This document shows, piece by piece, positions 28,520-38,193 of a stretch of DNA of 64,000 bases. The notes under the pieces were generated by a model that did not search any database, was not told the DNA's origin, and was given only the letters and a program-made list of their open reading frames with translations. Positions within the stretch are counted from its first letter, which is position 1, and every line of letters starts with the position of its first letter. The DNA is taken from assembly GCF_020883495.1 (NCBI RefSeq), contig NZ_CP086610.1, positions 2,275,501-2,339,500 on the forward strand, written 5' to 3'. Both the position numbers and the translations under genes were made by a program. Source of the DNA: Shinella zoogloeoides. GTDB lineage: Bacteria > Pseudomonadota > Alphaproteobacteria > Rhizobiales > Rhizobiaceae.

Positions 28520-29620
28520 ATGCCGACACCCCTTTCCCGCAAGATCAAGGCGCTGATCCGCACCAACGGTCCGATCAGCGTCACCGACTATTTCGCGCTC
28601 TGCCTCGCCGATCCCGAATACGGCTATTACCGCACGCGCGATCCCTTCGGCACGGCCGGCGATTTCATCACCGCCCCGGAGGTGAGCCAGCTCTTCGGCG
28701 AAATGCTCGGCGTCTTCCTCGTCCACGCCTGGCAGCGGCACGGCGCGCCGGCGGATGTGCGCATCGCCGAAATCGGCCCCGGCCGCGGCACGATGATGGC
28801 CGACATGCTGCGCGTGGTCTCGCGCATCGCGCCCGAACTCTACGAGAGCGCGACGATCCACCTGATCGAGACCAGCCCGAAGCTGCGCGGCGTGCAGCGC
28901 GAAACGCTCGGCACCCATGCGGCCCGCGTCGCCTGGCACGACAGTTTCGAGGAGCTGCCCGAGGGCTTCGTGCTGCTGGCGGCGAACGAACTCTTCGACG
29001 CCATCCCGATCCGCCAATTCATCAAGACCGCCGCCGGCTTCCGCGAGCGTCTCGTCGGCCTCGATGCCGAGGACGAGCTGACCTTCGCCGCCGGCGTCGC
29101 CGGCATCGACCCGGCCCTCCTGCCGGAAAACCACAAGACCGTCCCGAACGGCACGATCTTCGAGATCGCTCCCGCCCGCGAGGCGGTGATGGCGACCATC
29201 GGCGAGCGCATCGCCCGCTTCGGCGGCACCGCGCTGATCATCGACTACGGCCATTTCGTCACCGGCTTCGGCGATACGCTGCAGGCCGTGCTGAAGCACG
29301 ATTTCGACCCACCGCTTGCCCATCCGGGCGAAGCAGACCTGACGAGCCATGTCGATTTCGAGCGTCTGGCCGGCGCGGCGGCGAGCGTGGGGCTGCACGT
29401 CCACGGCATGCTGCACCAGGGCGACTTCCTTGTCGGCCTCGGCATCGGCGAGCGCGCCTCCGCCCTCGGCCGAAACCGCGACGAGGAGACGCAGCAGTCG
29501 ATCCTTGCCGATGTCGACCGTCTCGCAGGCTCCGGCGTCGGGAAAATGGGCGATCTTTTCAAGGTCTTGGCGGTCGGCAGCGCGCCGCTCTCGCTCTTTC
29601 CCTTCCGCCAACCCGATTGA
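28520..29620 (+). CDS. Class I SAM-dependent methyltransferase, MidA/NDUFAF7 family
   Basis: A 366-residue enzyme of the COG1565 family. The SAM-binding glycine motif is IAEIGPGRGTMMADMLRV (about residues 88-105); YYRTRDPFGTAGDFITAPEV near the start and ALIIDYGHF in the middle are family signatures. Mitochondrial NDUFAF7 methylates an arginine of complex I subunit NDUFS2 during assembly, so a complex I role is plausible. It sits between lgt and pgeF, an order common in alphaproteobacteria. Confidence 0.9.
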   Translation: MPTPLSRKIKALIRTNGPISVTDYFALCLADPEYGYYRTRDPFGTAGDFITAPEVSQLFGEMLGVFLVHAWQRHGAPADVRIAEIGPGRGTMMADMLRVVSRIAPELYESATIHLIETSPKLRGVQRETLGTHAARVAWHDSFEELPEGFVLLAANELFDAIPIRQFIKTAAGFRERLVGLDAEDELTFAAGVAGIDPALLPENHKTVPNGTIFEIAPAREAVMATIGERIARFGGTALIIDYGHFVTGFGDTLQAVLKHDFDPPLAHPGEADLTSHVDFERLAGAAASVGLHVHGMLHQGDFLVGLGIGERASALGRNRDEETQQSILADVDRLAGSGVGKMGDLFKVLAVGSAPLSLFPFRQPD

Positions 29621-29721
29621 CACATACGCCAAGGCCGGACAACATCCGGCCCGATTTGCACCCCGCATGCCCGGCCGAAATCCTTGCCTGGCGGCCTGTC
29701 CAAAAGCCTAGCCGAGAGACC

Positions 29722-30513
29722 ATGAAGGACCAAGCGCTCCCCCATCCGATCGAAAGCCCGCTGCTCGCGGAACGCGCCGGCAAAGCCGCGCGCCACGGCT
29801 TCTTCACCCGCACCGGCGGCGTTTCGGAAGGCATCTATCGCGGCCTCAATGTCGGCCTCGGCTCGCAGGACGAGCGCGAGAACGTGCATGAGAATCGCGC
29901 CCGTGTCGCCCGCTGGTTCGCCGTGGAGCCGGACCGGCTCGCAACGGTGCATCAGATCCATTCGCCCGACGTCGTCGTGGTGGACGAGGGCTATGACGGC
30001 GCGCGGCCGCAGGCCGACGCGATGGTCAGCAACACGCCCGGCGTGGTGCTCGGCGTGCTCGCCGCCGATTGCGGCCCCATCCTCTTCTGCGACCCGGAGG
30101 CCCGTGTCGTCGGCGCGGCCCATGCCGGCTGGAAGGGCGCGCTCTACGGCGTGCTCGAAAACACCATCGCGGCCATGGAAAAACTCGGCGCGAAGCGCGA
30201 AAACATCATCGCCAGCCTCGGCCCCTCGATCAGCCACCGCAACTACGAGGTCGGCCCGGAATTCGTCGAACGCTTCCTCGGCGTCGACAAGACGTACGAG
30301 CGCTACTTCAAGCCCTCGGAAAAGCCCGGCCACGCGATGTTCGACCTGCCGGGCCTGACGACGCAGCGGCTGAAGGATGCCGGGGTGACGGCGGAAAACC
30401 TCGACATCTGCACCTATCCCGACGAGGACCGCTTCTTCTCCTACCGGCGCACCACGCACCGGCAGGAACCCGACTATGGCCGGCAGATTTCGGCGATCAT
30501 GATAAGGGGCTGA
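29722..30513 (+). CDS. pgeF: Peptidoglycan editing factor PgeF (multicopper polyphenol oxidase-like fold)
   Basis: A 263-residue cytoplasmic protein. Conserved metal/catalytic residues appear in ATVHQIHSPDVVVVDEGYDG, LAADCGPILF (Cys) and GAAHAGWKGALYG (His). PgeF removes misincorporated L-serine-type UDP-MurNAc dipeptides in E. coli; the older label is laccase domain protein. ATG 29722 is used; the frame continues upstream only as overlap with the methyltransferase gene. It is the third gene of the lgt run. Confidence 0.93.
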   Translation: MKDQALPHPIESPLLAERAGKAARHGFFTRTGGVSEGIYRGLNVGLGSQDERENVHENRARVARWFAVEPDRLATVHQIHSPDVVVVDEGYDGARPQADAMVSNTPGVVLGVLAADCGPILFCDPEARVVGAAHAGWKGALYGVLENTIAAMEKLGAKRENIIASLGPSISHRNYEVGPEFVERFLGVDKTYERYFKPSEKPGHAMFDLPGLTTQRLKDAGVTAENLDICTYPDEDRFFSYRRTTHRQEPDYGRQISAIMIRG

Positions 30514-30539
30514 AGCCCCATACTGCGAGGGAGACACCC

Positions 30540-31691
30540 ATGGCACTTCACTTCGACACCGAGGAATACGCCAACCGGCTCCAGCGCCTCACCTCCCGCA
30601 TGCGGGAGGAAAAGCTCGACGCCATGCTGCTCTTCGCGCAGGAGAGCATGTACTGGCTGACCGGCTACGACACGTTCGGCTACTGCTTCTTCCAGACGCT
30701 CGTCGTCAAGGCGAGCGGCGACATGGTGCTACTCACCCGCTCGGCGGACCTGCGGCAGGCACGCCATACCTCCAATATCGAGAAGATCGAGGTCTGGGTC
30801 GACCGCGTCAACGCGGACCCGACCATGGACCTGAAGAACCTTCTGTCCGACCTCGACCTGCTCGGCTGCCGCATCGGCGTGGAATATGACACGCATGGCC
30901 TCACCGGCCGCAATACCCGCCTGCTCGACAACCAGCTCCAGAGCTTCGGCGATCTCGTCGACGCCTCGACGATCGTCAGCCGCCTGCGGCTCATCAAGAG
31001 CCCGGCCGAGATCGTCTATGTCGAGCGCGCCGCCGCCCTTTCGGACGACGCGCTGGATGCGGCCCTGCCGCTGATCGTGCCCGGCGGCGACGAGGCGGCG
31101 ATCCTTGCCGCCCTGCAGAACGCGGTGCTTGCCGGCGGCGGCGACTATGCCGCCAACGAATTCGTCATCGGCTCGGGCGCCGACGCCCTTCTCTGCCGCT
31201 CCAAATCCGGCCGGCGGCGGCTGGACGCCGAAGACCAGCTCAGCCTGCAATGGGCCGGCGTCAGTTCCCGCTACCATGCGCCGATGATGCGCACCGCCGT
31301 CATCGGCGAACCGAGCAACCGCCACCGCGAACTCTACAGCGCCTGCCGGGAGACCATGCAGGCGATGGAGATGGTGCTGCGGCCCGGCAACACGTTCGGC
31401 ACCGTCTTCGAGACCTTCGCCCGCATCCTCGACGAGCGCGGCCTTGCCCGCCACCGGCTGAACACCTGCGGCTACTCGGTCGGCGCGCGCTTCGCCCCCT
31501 CCTGGATGGACCCGCAGATGTTCGTCGTCGGCAATCCGCAGGAGATCGAGCCGAACATGTCGCTCTTCGTCCACACGATCATCTCCGATTCCGAGAGCGG
31601 CACGGCGATGACGCTCGGCCAGACCTATCTCACCACCACCGACACGCCGAAGGCGCTTTCGCGCTACGGCCTCGATTTCCTCGAGATCTGA
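30540..31691 (+). CDS. M24-fold (creatinase/ectoine hydrolase-like) hydrolase lacking metal ligands
   Basis: A 383-residue pita-bread-fold protein with an N-terminal creatinase domain (about 10-150) and an M24 domain. The metalloaminopeptidase ligands are missing: the DxG Asp site reads LSLQWAGVSS, the second Asp site RYHAPMMRT, the His site NTCGYSVGARFAPSW, and a Glu site SLFVHTIIS. This matches the metal-independent creatinase/DoeA ectoine hydrolase branch. The substrate is probably an amide or amidine, but not a Xaa-Pro peptide. It follows pgeF by 26 bp. Confidence 0.82.
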   Translation: MALHFDTEEYANRLQRLTSRMREEKLDAMLLFAQESMYWLTGYDTFGYCFFQTLVVKASGDMVLLTRSADLRQARHTSNIEKIEVWVDRVNADPTMDLKNLLSDLDLLGCRIGVEYDTHGLTGRNTRLLDNQLQSFGDLVDASTIVSRLRLIKSPAEIVYVERAAALSDDALDAALPLIVPGGDEAAILAALQNAVLAGGGDYAANEFVIGSGADALLCRSKSGRRRLDAEDQLSLQWAGVSSRYHAPMMRTAVIGEPSNRHRELYSACRETMQAMEMVLRPGNTFGTVFETFARILDERGLARHRLNTCGYSVGARFAPSWMDPQMFVVGNPQEIEPNMSLFVHTIISDSESGTAMTLGQTYLTTTDTPKALSRYGLDFLEI

Positions 31692-31790
31692 CCCGCGACA
31701 TCCTGCGATTGACAGCGCCCGGAGCGGCACCCATAAATCGTTGCGGGGACGCAGGAGGCAAAAAGCCTCCGCAGGATACGGACGACAACG

Positions 31791-32549
31791 ATGCAAGAGC
31801 TGATGAAGCGGCTGGCACTGATCGGCCTCATTGTCACCCTTACCGGCTGCAACAGCACCGACGCGCTCATTCCGCCCGCAGAGGTTGGTGGCGGCTTCAA
31901 TTCGCCGCCGGTGACCCAGAGCGACCTCGACCAGATGAGCGCCGATACCTCGCCCGTCACGACGATGCCGGTCGCCACCGCCACCCAGCAGACGGCCTTC
32001 ACCTCTTCCGGCAGTTCGACCGGCGCGGACACGGCCGGCACCCTTCAGGGGCAGGCCGATGCGCTTGCCCGCAACAATGGCGCAGGCAGCGCCGCAGAGG
32101 CCGATGCCGAGCTTGCCCGCACGACGGCGGAACGCTCGCTGGCCGCCGAAGAAGTCGCGTCCCTGCCGGCCGCGAACGCAGGCAGCGAGACGATCCGCTT
32201 CCTGCCGATCATCGGCGCGCCGGTCGAGGCGGTCACGCCGCTGTCCAAGCGGCTCGGCGCGGAGGCGCGCTCCGGCGGCCTGACGATCCGCAGCGCCTCG
32301 GACACATCCGCCCGATACATCCTCAAGGGTTACTTCTCCGCCATGAACGACAACGGCAAGACGACCGTCGTCTATGTCTGGGACGTGCTCGACGGCAGCG
32401 GGGCGCGGCTGCACCGCATTCAGGGCCAGGAAACGGTTTCCGGCACGGCCGCCGACCCGTGGACCGTCGTGCCTGCGCAGACGATGGAGGGCATCGCGCA
32501 GAAGACGATCCGGCAGTATCTCGACTGGCGCGGTTCGCTGCCGGGTTAA
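31791..32549 (+). CDS. Predicted lipoprotein, unknown function
   Basis: A 252-residue secreted protein with a lipobox L-T-G-C (Cys20) after a short signal. A low-complexity Ser/Thr/Ala/Gly region (about 35-130) is followed by a compact C-terminal domain (about 135-250) containing SKRLGAEARSGGLTIRSAS and TSARYILKGYFSAMNDNGKT. The C-terminal half resembles periplasmic domains of lipoproteins that bind outer-membrane components, but I do not recognise the family. The residue after Cys is Asn, so outer-membrane sorting is likely. prs lies 126 bp downstream. Confidence 0.85.
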   Translation: MQELMKRLALIGLIVTLTGCNSTDALIPPAEVGGGFNSPPVTQSDLDQMSADTSPVTTMPVATATQQTAFTSSGSSTGADTAGTLQGQADALARNNGAGSAAEADAELARTTAERSLAAEEVASLPAANAGSETIRFLPIIGAPVEAVTPLSKRLGAEARSGGLTIRSASDTSARYILKGYFSAMNDNGKTTVVYVWDVLDGSGARLHRIQGQETVSGTAADPWTVVPAQTMEGIAQKTIRQYLDWRGSLPG

Positions 32550-32611
32550 GCTCCCCGAAACGGTAAATCACAGCGAAATGCGAGGAATCGCTTTTCCGAA
32601 GGAGCAAGGCC

Positions 32612-32640
32612 CTTGCATTCGCGGATTTTGCCGCTTAAAC
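32612..32640 (+). promoter_or_regulatory. Candidate prs promoter
   Basis: CTTGCA at 32612-32617 and CTTAAA at 32634-32639 are 16 bp apart, near the rhizobial CTTGAC/CTATAT pattern. The start would be about 30 nt before the prs ATG. Confidence 0.4.
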
Positions 32641-32675
32641 GCCCCCCATCAGCATAATCCACAGGCGGACCATAG

Positions 32676-33608
32676 ATGAAGGTTTTCGCGGGCAACTCGA
32701 ACCGGCACCTTGCCGAAGCGATCTGCAATTATCTGAATGTTCCGCTCGGCCGCGCCACGGTCAGGCGCTTCGCCGACCAGGAAATCTTCGTTGAAATCCA
32801 GGAGAACGTGCGCGGCGAGGACGTTTTCGTCATCCAGTCGACGTCGTTCCCGACCAACGACCACCTGATGGAAATGCTCATCATGATCGATGCGATGCGC
32901 CGTTCCTCGGCACGCCGCATCACGGCCGTGATCCCCTATTTCGGTTACGCCCGTCAGGACCGCAAGCCCGGCCCGCGCACGCCGATCTCGGCAAAGCTCG
33001 TCGCCAACCTCATCACCGAGGCCGGCGCCGACCGCGTGATGACGCTCGACCTGCATGCCGGCCAGATTCAGGGCTTCTTCGACATTCCGACGGACAACCT
33101 CTACGCCGTGCCGATCCTGGCGCGCGACGTGAAGGAAAACTACAATCTCCAGAACGTCATGGTCGTTTCGCCCGACGTCGGCGGCGTGGTGCGCGCACGC
33201 GCGCTGGCCAAGCGCCTCGATTGCCAGTTGGCGATCGTCGACAAGCGCCGTGAGCGCGCAGGCGAATCCGAAGTCATGAACGTCATCGGCGACGTCACCG
33301 GCAAGGACTGTCTGCTGATCGACGATATCGTCGATTCGGGCGGCACGCTCTGCAACGCCGCCGAGGCGCTTCTGAAGAACGGCGCGACCAGCGTCACCGC
33401 CTATATCACCCATGGCGTGCTTTCGGGCGGCGCGGTCGCCCGCGTCACCTCCTCCAAGCTCAAGGAACTGGTGATCACCGACTCGATCCAGGCGACCACG
33501 GCCGTCCAGTCCGCGCACAATATCCGCGTCATCACGACCGCGAACCTGCTCGGCGAAGCGATCAACCGCACGAGCGCGGAAGAGTCGGTTTCCAGCCTCT
33601 TCGACTGA
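32676..33608 (+). CDS. prs: Ribose-phosphate pyrophosphokinase
   Basis: A 310-residue class I PRPP synthetase making phosphoribosyl pyrophosphate from ribose-5-phosphate and ATP for purine, pyrimidine, His, Trp and NAD synthesis. The N-terminal half shows [20 protein letters not shown] and [20 protein letters not shown]. The PRPP-binding loop [20 protein letters not shown] is near 215-232; the flexible catalytic region has [18 protein letters not shown]. Full length. It has its own likely promoter and a terminator. Confidence 0.98.
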   Translation: MKVFAGNSNRHLAEAICNYLNVPLGRATVRRFADQEIFVEIQENVRGEDVFVIQSTSFPTNDHLMEMLIMIDAMRRSSARRITAVIPYFGYARQDRKPGPRTPISAKLVANLITEAGADRVMTLDLHAGQIQGFFDIPTDNLYAVPILARDVKENYNLQNVMVVSPDVGGVVRARALAKRLDCQLAIVDKRRERAGESEVMNVIGDVTGKDCLLIDDIVDSGGTLCNAAEALLKNGATSVTAYITHGVLSGGAVARVTSSKLKELVITDSIQATTAVQSAHNIRVITTANLLGEAINRTSAEESVSSLFD

Positions 33609-33630
33609 GAAGACGGCCGTTTCGTTTCGA

Positions 33631-33670
33631 AAGGCCCGCGCCCCGATGGCGGCGCGGGCCTTTCCTTTTC
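33631..33670 (+). terminator. Rho-independent terminator of prs
   Basis: A 12-bp stem (33631-33642 with 33651-33662) and an 8-base loop, then a T-rich tail. Confidence 0.85.
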
Positions 33671-33755
33671 CATCCCCGTTTTTTTGCCTTCGCCCCGATA
33701 CCGGACGCATCACTTTTGCGTTACGGTCCGGCGAGATTCACCTGGAGGACTCCTG

Positions 33756-34358
33756 ATGTCGCCTTTCCTCACCCGGCTGGCCGGACGCATCGCCATCCTG
33801 ATCGCCGCCGGCACGCTCGTCGCCTGCTCCGTCGAGGTCGATGAAGGCGGCGGCGATTATCGCCCGCGTCCGCGCCCGCAGGCCTGCACCATGGAATACA
33901 ACCCCGTCTGCGGCGTACGCGGCGGTAATGAGCAGACCTTCCCCAATGCCTGCGAAGCGCGTTCGAACGGCTTCCGTGTCGTAGGCCGCGGCGAGTGCCG
34001 CCGTGGCGGCCGCCCCGATTTCCGCCCGGACGACGGCCGCGCCTGCACGCGGGAATACAATCCGGTCTGCGGCGCGAACGGCCGTGACCGCCAGACCTTC
34101 GCCAATGCCTGCGAAGCGCGCCGCAGCGGCTTCGACGTCATCGGCCGCGGCGAGTGCCAGGTGCGCCGTCCCGACAACGGCTGGGACGGCGGCGGCAGCG
34201 ACCGTGACCGGCCACGCAGAGGCGAACGCGCCTGCACGATGGAATACAACCCGGTCTGCGCACAGCGCGGCCGTGACCGCAGGACGTTCGGCAATGCCTG
34301 CTCGGCGGATGCCGAGGGTTACCGCATCGTCAGCCCGGGCGAATGCTCCGGCTACTGA
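33756..34358 (+). CDS. Lipoprotein with three Kazal-type protease-inhibitor-like domains
   Basis: A 200-residue protein with signal peptide and lipobox L-V-A-C (Cys24). Three near-identical modules follow, each with the pattern ACT-x-EYNPVC...TF-x-NAC-x-A...G-x-x-V/I-GRGEC, at about 42-82, 96-136 and 156-198. This cysteine pattern is the Kazal serine-protease-inhibitor/follistatin-like fold, with three disulfides per module predicted in shortened form (four Cys seen per module). Asp/Arg/Pro-rich linkers separate them. Possible role: protecting the cell surface from proteases. Start fixed by SD ctggagg. Confidence 0.88.
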   Translation: MSPFLTRLAGRIAILIAAGTLVACSVEVDEGGGDYRPRPRPQACTMEYNPVCGVRGGNEQTFPNACEARSNGFRVVGRGECRRGGRPDFRPDDGRACTREYNPVCGANGRDRQTFANACEARRSGFDVIGRGECQVRRPDNGWDGGGSDRDRPRRGERACTMEYNPVCAQRGRDRRTFGNACSADAEGYRIVSPGECSGY

Positions 34359-34381
34359 TCGCCTACCTGCATGAAACCGGA

Positions 34382-34407
34382 AACCCCGCCCGCAAGGCGG
34401 GGTTTTT
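34382..34407 (+). terminator. Rho-independent terminator of the Kazal lipoprotein gene
   Basis: ACCCCGCC (34383-34390) pairs with GGCGGGGT (34396-34403), followed by TTTTT. Confidence 0.85.
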
Positions 34408-34482
34408 CCTTTGCGGGAGCCTGTTTCCAAGCCTCGCGCCGCCTGTTACCAGTGGGCATTTCCTTTCTGCATAGATGTCGCC

Positions 34483-35667
34483 ATGCTTCGTGATTTTTCC
34501 GCCCAGGCCCTGTTCATGGGCTTGCTCACCGCCTTCGTCGGCTTCGCCAGCTCCTTCGCCGTCGTGCTGCACGGCCTGACGGGCGTGGGCGCCACCGAGG
34601 CGCAGGCCGCCTCCGGCCTGATGGCGCTCTCGGTCTCGATGGGCCTTTGCGCCATCGTGCTCAGCACCGTCACGCGCCTGCCCGTCTCCATCGCCTGGTC
34701 GACACCGGGCGCGGCCCTGCTCGCCAGTTCCGGCGCGGTCGAGGGCGGCTTTGCGACGGCGGTCGGCGGGTTCCTCGTCTGCGCGGTGCTGATCGTCATC
34801 GCCGGCCTCTGGAAGCCGCTCGGCCGCATGGTCGCCGCCATTCCGGCGACGCTCGCCAACGCCATGCTGGCTGGCGTGCTGATCGGCCTCTGCTTCGCCC
34901 CGGTCAGGGCCATCGCCTTCAATCCCCTGCTCGGCCTGCCCATCGTGCTGGCCTGGATCGTCGTCGGCAGCATCAACCGGCTCTATGCCGTTCCGGCGGC
35001 GCTCGCCGCCTTCGTCGCCGTGCTCGCCTTCGGCGTCGAGATTCCCGACGGCGCCCTCGCCGGCCTTTCCGCCGCGCTGCTGCCAAAGCCGGAATTCGTG
35101 ACGCCCGCCTTTACCGTGGCCGGCCTCGTCGGCATCGCGCTGCCGCTCTTCATCGTCACCATGGCCTCGCAGAACATTCCCGGCATCGCGGTTCTCAAGG
35201 TCAACCACTACGAACCCAATCCCGGCCCGCTCTTCGCGACGACCGGCCTCTTCTCGCTTCTCTCCGCGCCCTTCGGCGGCCATGCGGTGAACCTTGCCGC
35301 CATCACCGCCGCCATGTGCGCGGGCAGCGACGCCCATCCCGACCCGGCGAAACGCTATTGGGCGGCGATCAATGCCGGCGTCTTCTATGTGATCTTCGGG
35401 CTTGCCGCCGGCGCGGTCACGGCCTTCGTCAGCCTCGCGCCGCCGATCCTCATCCAGGCCGTGGCGGGCCTTGCGCTCATCAGCGCCTTCGCCGGCTCGG
35501 CGCTCAACGCCTTCAAGGAGGCGGACGGGCGGGAGGCGGCGGCGGTGACCTTCCTCGTCACCGCCTCGGGCGTTTCCTTCGCCGGCATTTCCGGCGCATT
35601 CTGGGGGCTGATCGCCGGCGGCCTGATGCTGGCGCTTTCCCGCCTCGTGGCCAGCCTGCGCAAGTAG
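34483..35667 (+). CDS. benE: Benzoate/H+ symporter family transporter BenE
   Basis: A 394-residue inner-membrane protein with about eleven or twelve hydrophobic helices. Signatures are STPGAALLASSGAVEGGFAT, NPLLGLPIVLAWIVVG, VTMASQNIPGIAVL and the intracellular HPDPAKRYWAAINAGVF. BenE imports benzoate with protons in Acinetobacter. No benzoate-degradation genes are in the window, so the substrate could differ. ATG 34483 is used; the upstream frame to 34411 overlaps the terminator. It converges with the next gene, with one base between the stops. Confidence 0.9.
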   Translation: MLRDFSAQALFMGLLTAFVGFASSFAVVLHGLTGVGATEAQAASGLMALSVSMGLCAIVLSTVTRLPVSIAWSTPGAALLASSGAVEGGFATAVGGFLVCAVLIVIAGLWKPLGRMVAAIPATLANAMLAGVLIGLCFAPVRAIAFNPLLGLPIVLAWIVVGSINRLYAVPAALAAFVAVLAFGVEIPDGALAGLSAALLPKPEFVTPAFTVAGLVGIALPLFIVTMASQNIPGIAVLKVNHYEPNPGPLFATTGLFSLLSAPFGGHAVNLAAITAAMCAGSDAHPDPAKRYWAAINAGVFYVIFGLAAGAVTAFVSLAPPILIQAVAGLALISAFAGSALNAFKEADGREAAAVTFLVTASGVSFAGISGAFWGLIAGGLMLALSRLVASLRK

Positions 35668-35668
35668 G

Positions 35669-37126
35669 TTACGGCTGGAACGGCAGCGGACGGCCGTTGA
35701 CCAGCACCTTGCCGTCCTCGCCGAGCGTGAGGTCCCAGGCCTGCGCGCCGTCGCCGGCGTCGCGCGCAAGACCCTTCATCATCAGGAGACCGAAGGACGC
35801 CTGGGCGAATTCCGGCACGGTCGCTGAATTCTTCTGGAGATAGGCGACCGTCTTGTCGAAATCGCGCATGGTGATCGTCACGTCGGCGCTATGGCGCTCC
35901 TTGTCGTCCGGATAGACCGTCATCTTGCCGGAAAGGTGTATGTCATAAACCGGCGACACGGCGGACACGTCCTCGAACTCCATGGTCATCGCGCCGTTCG
36001 GCAGGACGATACGGCCGAGCTCCTCGTTCTGCGCCTCGGTCAGCGGCTCCGCCTTGGTGAAATCGGCATGGTCGGCGAGATAGTTGACCGCGCCGGCGAG
36101 ATCGAGATCGGCCATCGCCATCCGGAAAGTCGCCTTTTCCGGCAGGACGCCCTCATAGACGGCGGGCAGCAGACCGGCCGGCGGCTTCGGCTTTTCCACG
36201 CCGAAACCGAAGCCGAAGCGGGTGGAATGGGCGACGCCGTTCATGGAGAGGTCGTAGGTGACGGCCTCAGCGCCGAAACTGCCCTGCTCGGTCCCCACCG
36301 TCACGTTCGAGGCCCTGATCGTCTCGGTCAGGTTGTCGAAGACCGGAAGGGACGCCCGCAGCAATTCCATGAGCTGTTTGGCCTCGGCCGGCTCGAGCTT
36401 TTCCTTGTGCATGTTGTCGAGCACGAAGAAGACGAAGTCCTGCAGGACCTTGTAGCGCGCGCCGTCCATGCTGACATCGATATCGAGCGAATCCGCGCCG
36501 ATCTCCACCCGGCCGGCCTCGCCACCCGTGATCGTCTGGGCGAAGGTCTTCATCACGCCTGTCGAAGAAATGTCGAGGATGCCGGCATCCTTCTTCTCGG
36601 CCACGGTGCGCATCGCCGTCTCGCCGACGCTCGCCGTCACGCTTTCCTTCGGCGAGCTGCTGGAGAAGGCAAGCCGCCCGGTGGTCCAGTCCGCCGAGGT
36701 GAAGTAGAGGATTTCGGGGTCGTAGACGCCGTCGAGCTTCATCCTGTCGATGACATAGGAGAAGGCGTTCTTCTCCTCCCCGAGCGTGACCGATCCCTTG
36801 ATGTCGAGATTCTCGTTCGCCTCGATACGGTAAGTGCCTTCCGGCAGCGGCCGCAGATAGGCCGTGACCGGCTTCAATCCTTCGATGGCGACCGCACCGC
36901 TCCTGGCCTTGTCCAGAAGCACGGCGGGATCGAAGCGCAGTTCGTAGAACGAGGTCGCGGCCCTCACCGTGACCAGCCCGGCGTCGATCATCTCCTGCGG
37001 CAGATAGCGCGTGAGGCGCTGCTGGATGCCTTCGGCCTCGGCGGGAGAAACCTGCTGGGCAAGGACGGGGCTTGCCGATACAAGCGCAAGGGCGGCCGAG
37101 GCCATCAGGATCTGTCTTCTCATCAT
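35669..37126 (-). CDS. Exported protein of unknown function
   Basis: A 485-residue periplasmic or surface protein with a clear signal peptide (about 1-23, cleavage after VLA-QQ). The mature protein alternates beta-strand-rich segments (SYVIDRMKLDGVYDPEILYF, TMEFEDVSAVSPVYDIHLSG) with long helices. One cluster, LEPAEAKQLMELLRASLPVF, is amphipathic. No cysteines seen. The C-terminus ends GRPLPFQP. I do not recognise the family; DUF945-like outer-membrane-associated proteins are one possibility. It converges with benE. Confidence 0.85.
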   Translation of the reverse strand: MMRRQILMASAALALVSASPVLAQQVSPAEAEGIQQRLTRYLPQEMIDAGLVTVRAATSFYELRFDPAVLLDKARSGAVAIEGLKPVTAYLRPLPEGTYRIEANENLDIKGSVTLGEEKNAFSYVIDRMKLDGVYDPEILYFTSADWTTGRLAFSSSSPKESVTASVGETAMRTVAEKKDAGILDISSTGVMKTFAQTITGGEAGRVEIGADSLDIDVSMDGARYKVLQDFVFFVLDNMHKEKLEPAEAKQLMELLRASLPVFDNLTETIRASNVTVGTEQGSFGAEAVTYDLSMNGVAHSTRFGFGFGVEKPKPPAGLLPAVYEGVLPEKATFRMAMADLDLAGAVNYLADHADFTKAEPLTEAQNEELGRIVLPNGAMTMEFEDVSAVSPVYDIHLSGKMTVYPDDKERHSADVTITMRDFDKTVAYLQKNSATVPEFAQASFGLLMMKGLARDAGDGAQAWDLTLGEDGKVLVNGRPLPFQP

Positions 37127-37364
37127 GGCCTCCAGTGCCGAACCGATTTGGCCCGAACATCCATATGCGGCCGCCCCGTGTCAATCCGGCGCGAAACCGG
37201 GCGCGGGCCTTGCATTTCCGGCCATTCTCGTTTATCGACCCCCCGTCCGCGTAGACACCCTTGGAGGCAACGCGGATGAGGCTTTCACGAAATCCTCAAG
37301 CTTGGCGCGGCCGGAGCATTCTCCGCCGGGACAAGCTCTCCAGTAACACACGAAAGGTAAAGCC

Positions 37365-37967
37365 ATGAGCCACGACACCTACGAGCTCAAGGCCGAAACG
37401 CGCGAACGGGTTGGTAAGGGGTCCTCCCGTGAACTTCGCCGCAACGGCCTTATTCCTGCAGTTATCTACGGCGACAAGCAGGCCCCCCTGTCGATCGCCA
37501 TCTCGACCAAGGAAGTGACCCAGCGCATCCACGCCGGCGGCTTCAAGACGACCGTCGCAACGATCGACGTCAACGGCGAGAAGATCAAGGTCCTGCCGAA
37601 GGACTTCCAGCTTGATCCGGTCCGCGACTTCACGATGCATGTCGACTTCCTGCGCGTTTCGGGCGACACCCATGTCGTCGTCGAAGTTCCGGTTCACTTC
37701 GTCAACGAAGAGAAGTCCCCGGGCATCAAGGCCGGCGGCGTCCTGAACGTCGTTCGCCATGCAGTCGAGCTGCACGCCCTTGCCGGCAACATTCCGGAAT
37801 TCATCACGGCTGACCTCGCTGGCCTCAAGGTCGGCGACGGCATCCACATCTCGCACGTCAAGCTGCCGAAGGGCACCAGCCCGGTCATCGCCGACCGCGA
37901 CTTCACGATCGCCACGATCGCTGTCCCGGCTGCCGGCGTGAAGGAAGAAGAAGCCGCTTCCGAGTAA
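37365..37967 (+). CDS. rplY: 50S ribosomal protein L25 (CTC/TL5 family)
   Basis: A 200-residue protein: an N-terminal L25 domain binding 5S rRNA (about 1-95, [20 protein letters not shown]) and a C-terminal CTC/TL5 beta domain (about 96-190, [20 protein letters not shown]), then an acidic tail EEEAASE. The SD aaaggt precedes ATG 37365. In many alphaproteobacteria rplY is directly followed by pth; here two signalling genes separate them. Confidence 0.97.
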   Translation: MSHDTYELKAETRERVGKGSSRELRRNGLIPAVIYGDKQAPLSIAISTKEVTQRIHAGGFKTTVATIDVNGEKIKVLPKDFQLDPVRDFTMHVDFLRVSGDTHVVVEVPVHFVNEEKSPGIKAGGVLNVVRHAVELHALAGNIPEFITADLAGLKVGDGIHISHVKLPKGTSPVIADRDFTIATIAVPAAGVKEEEAASE

Positions 37968-37991
37968 GCGCCTTCGAACGAGTTCCTTGCG

Positions 37992-38022
37992 AACCCCGCG
38001 TCCACCCGGACGCGGGGTTTTT
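37992..38022 (+). terminator. Rho-independent terminator of rplY
   Basis: AACCCCGCGTCC (37992-38003) pairs with GGACGCGGGGTT (38008-38019), with a T-run to 38022. Confidence 0.9.
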
Positions 38023-38193
38023 CTTTGTGCAACCATTGCACTGTCGCCGCGACGAGTTTGAATTATCAGCACTTTTCCGAACCGATATTTCAACAACATT
38101 TAAGACTTTGGTGAAAATCTAGCCCCGGGAAACGATGAGCGCCAAAGAGGGGCATATGGGCGGGCTTCACAAAGCGGCAGGAAGGCAACCGGC

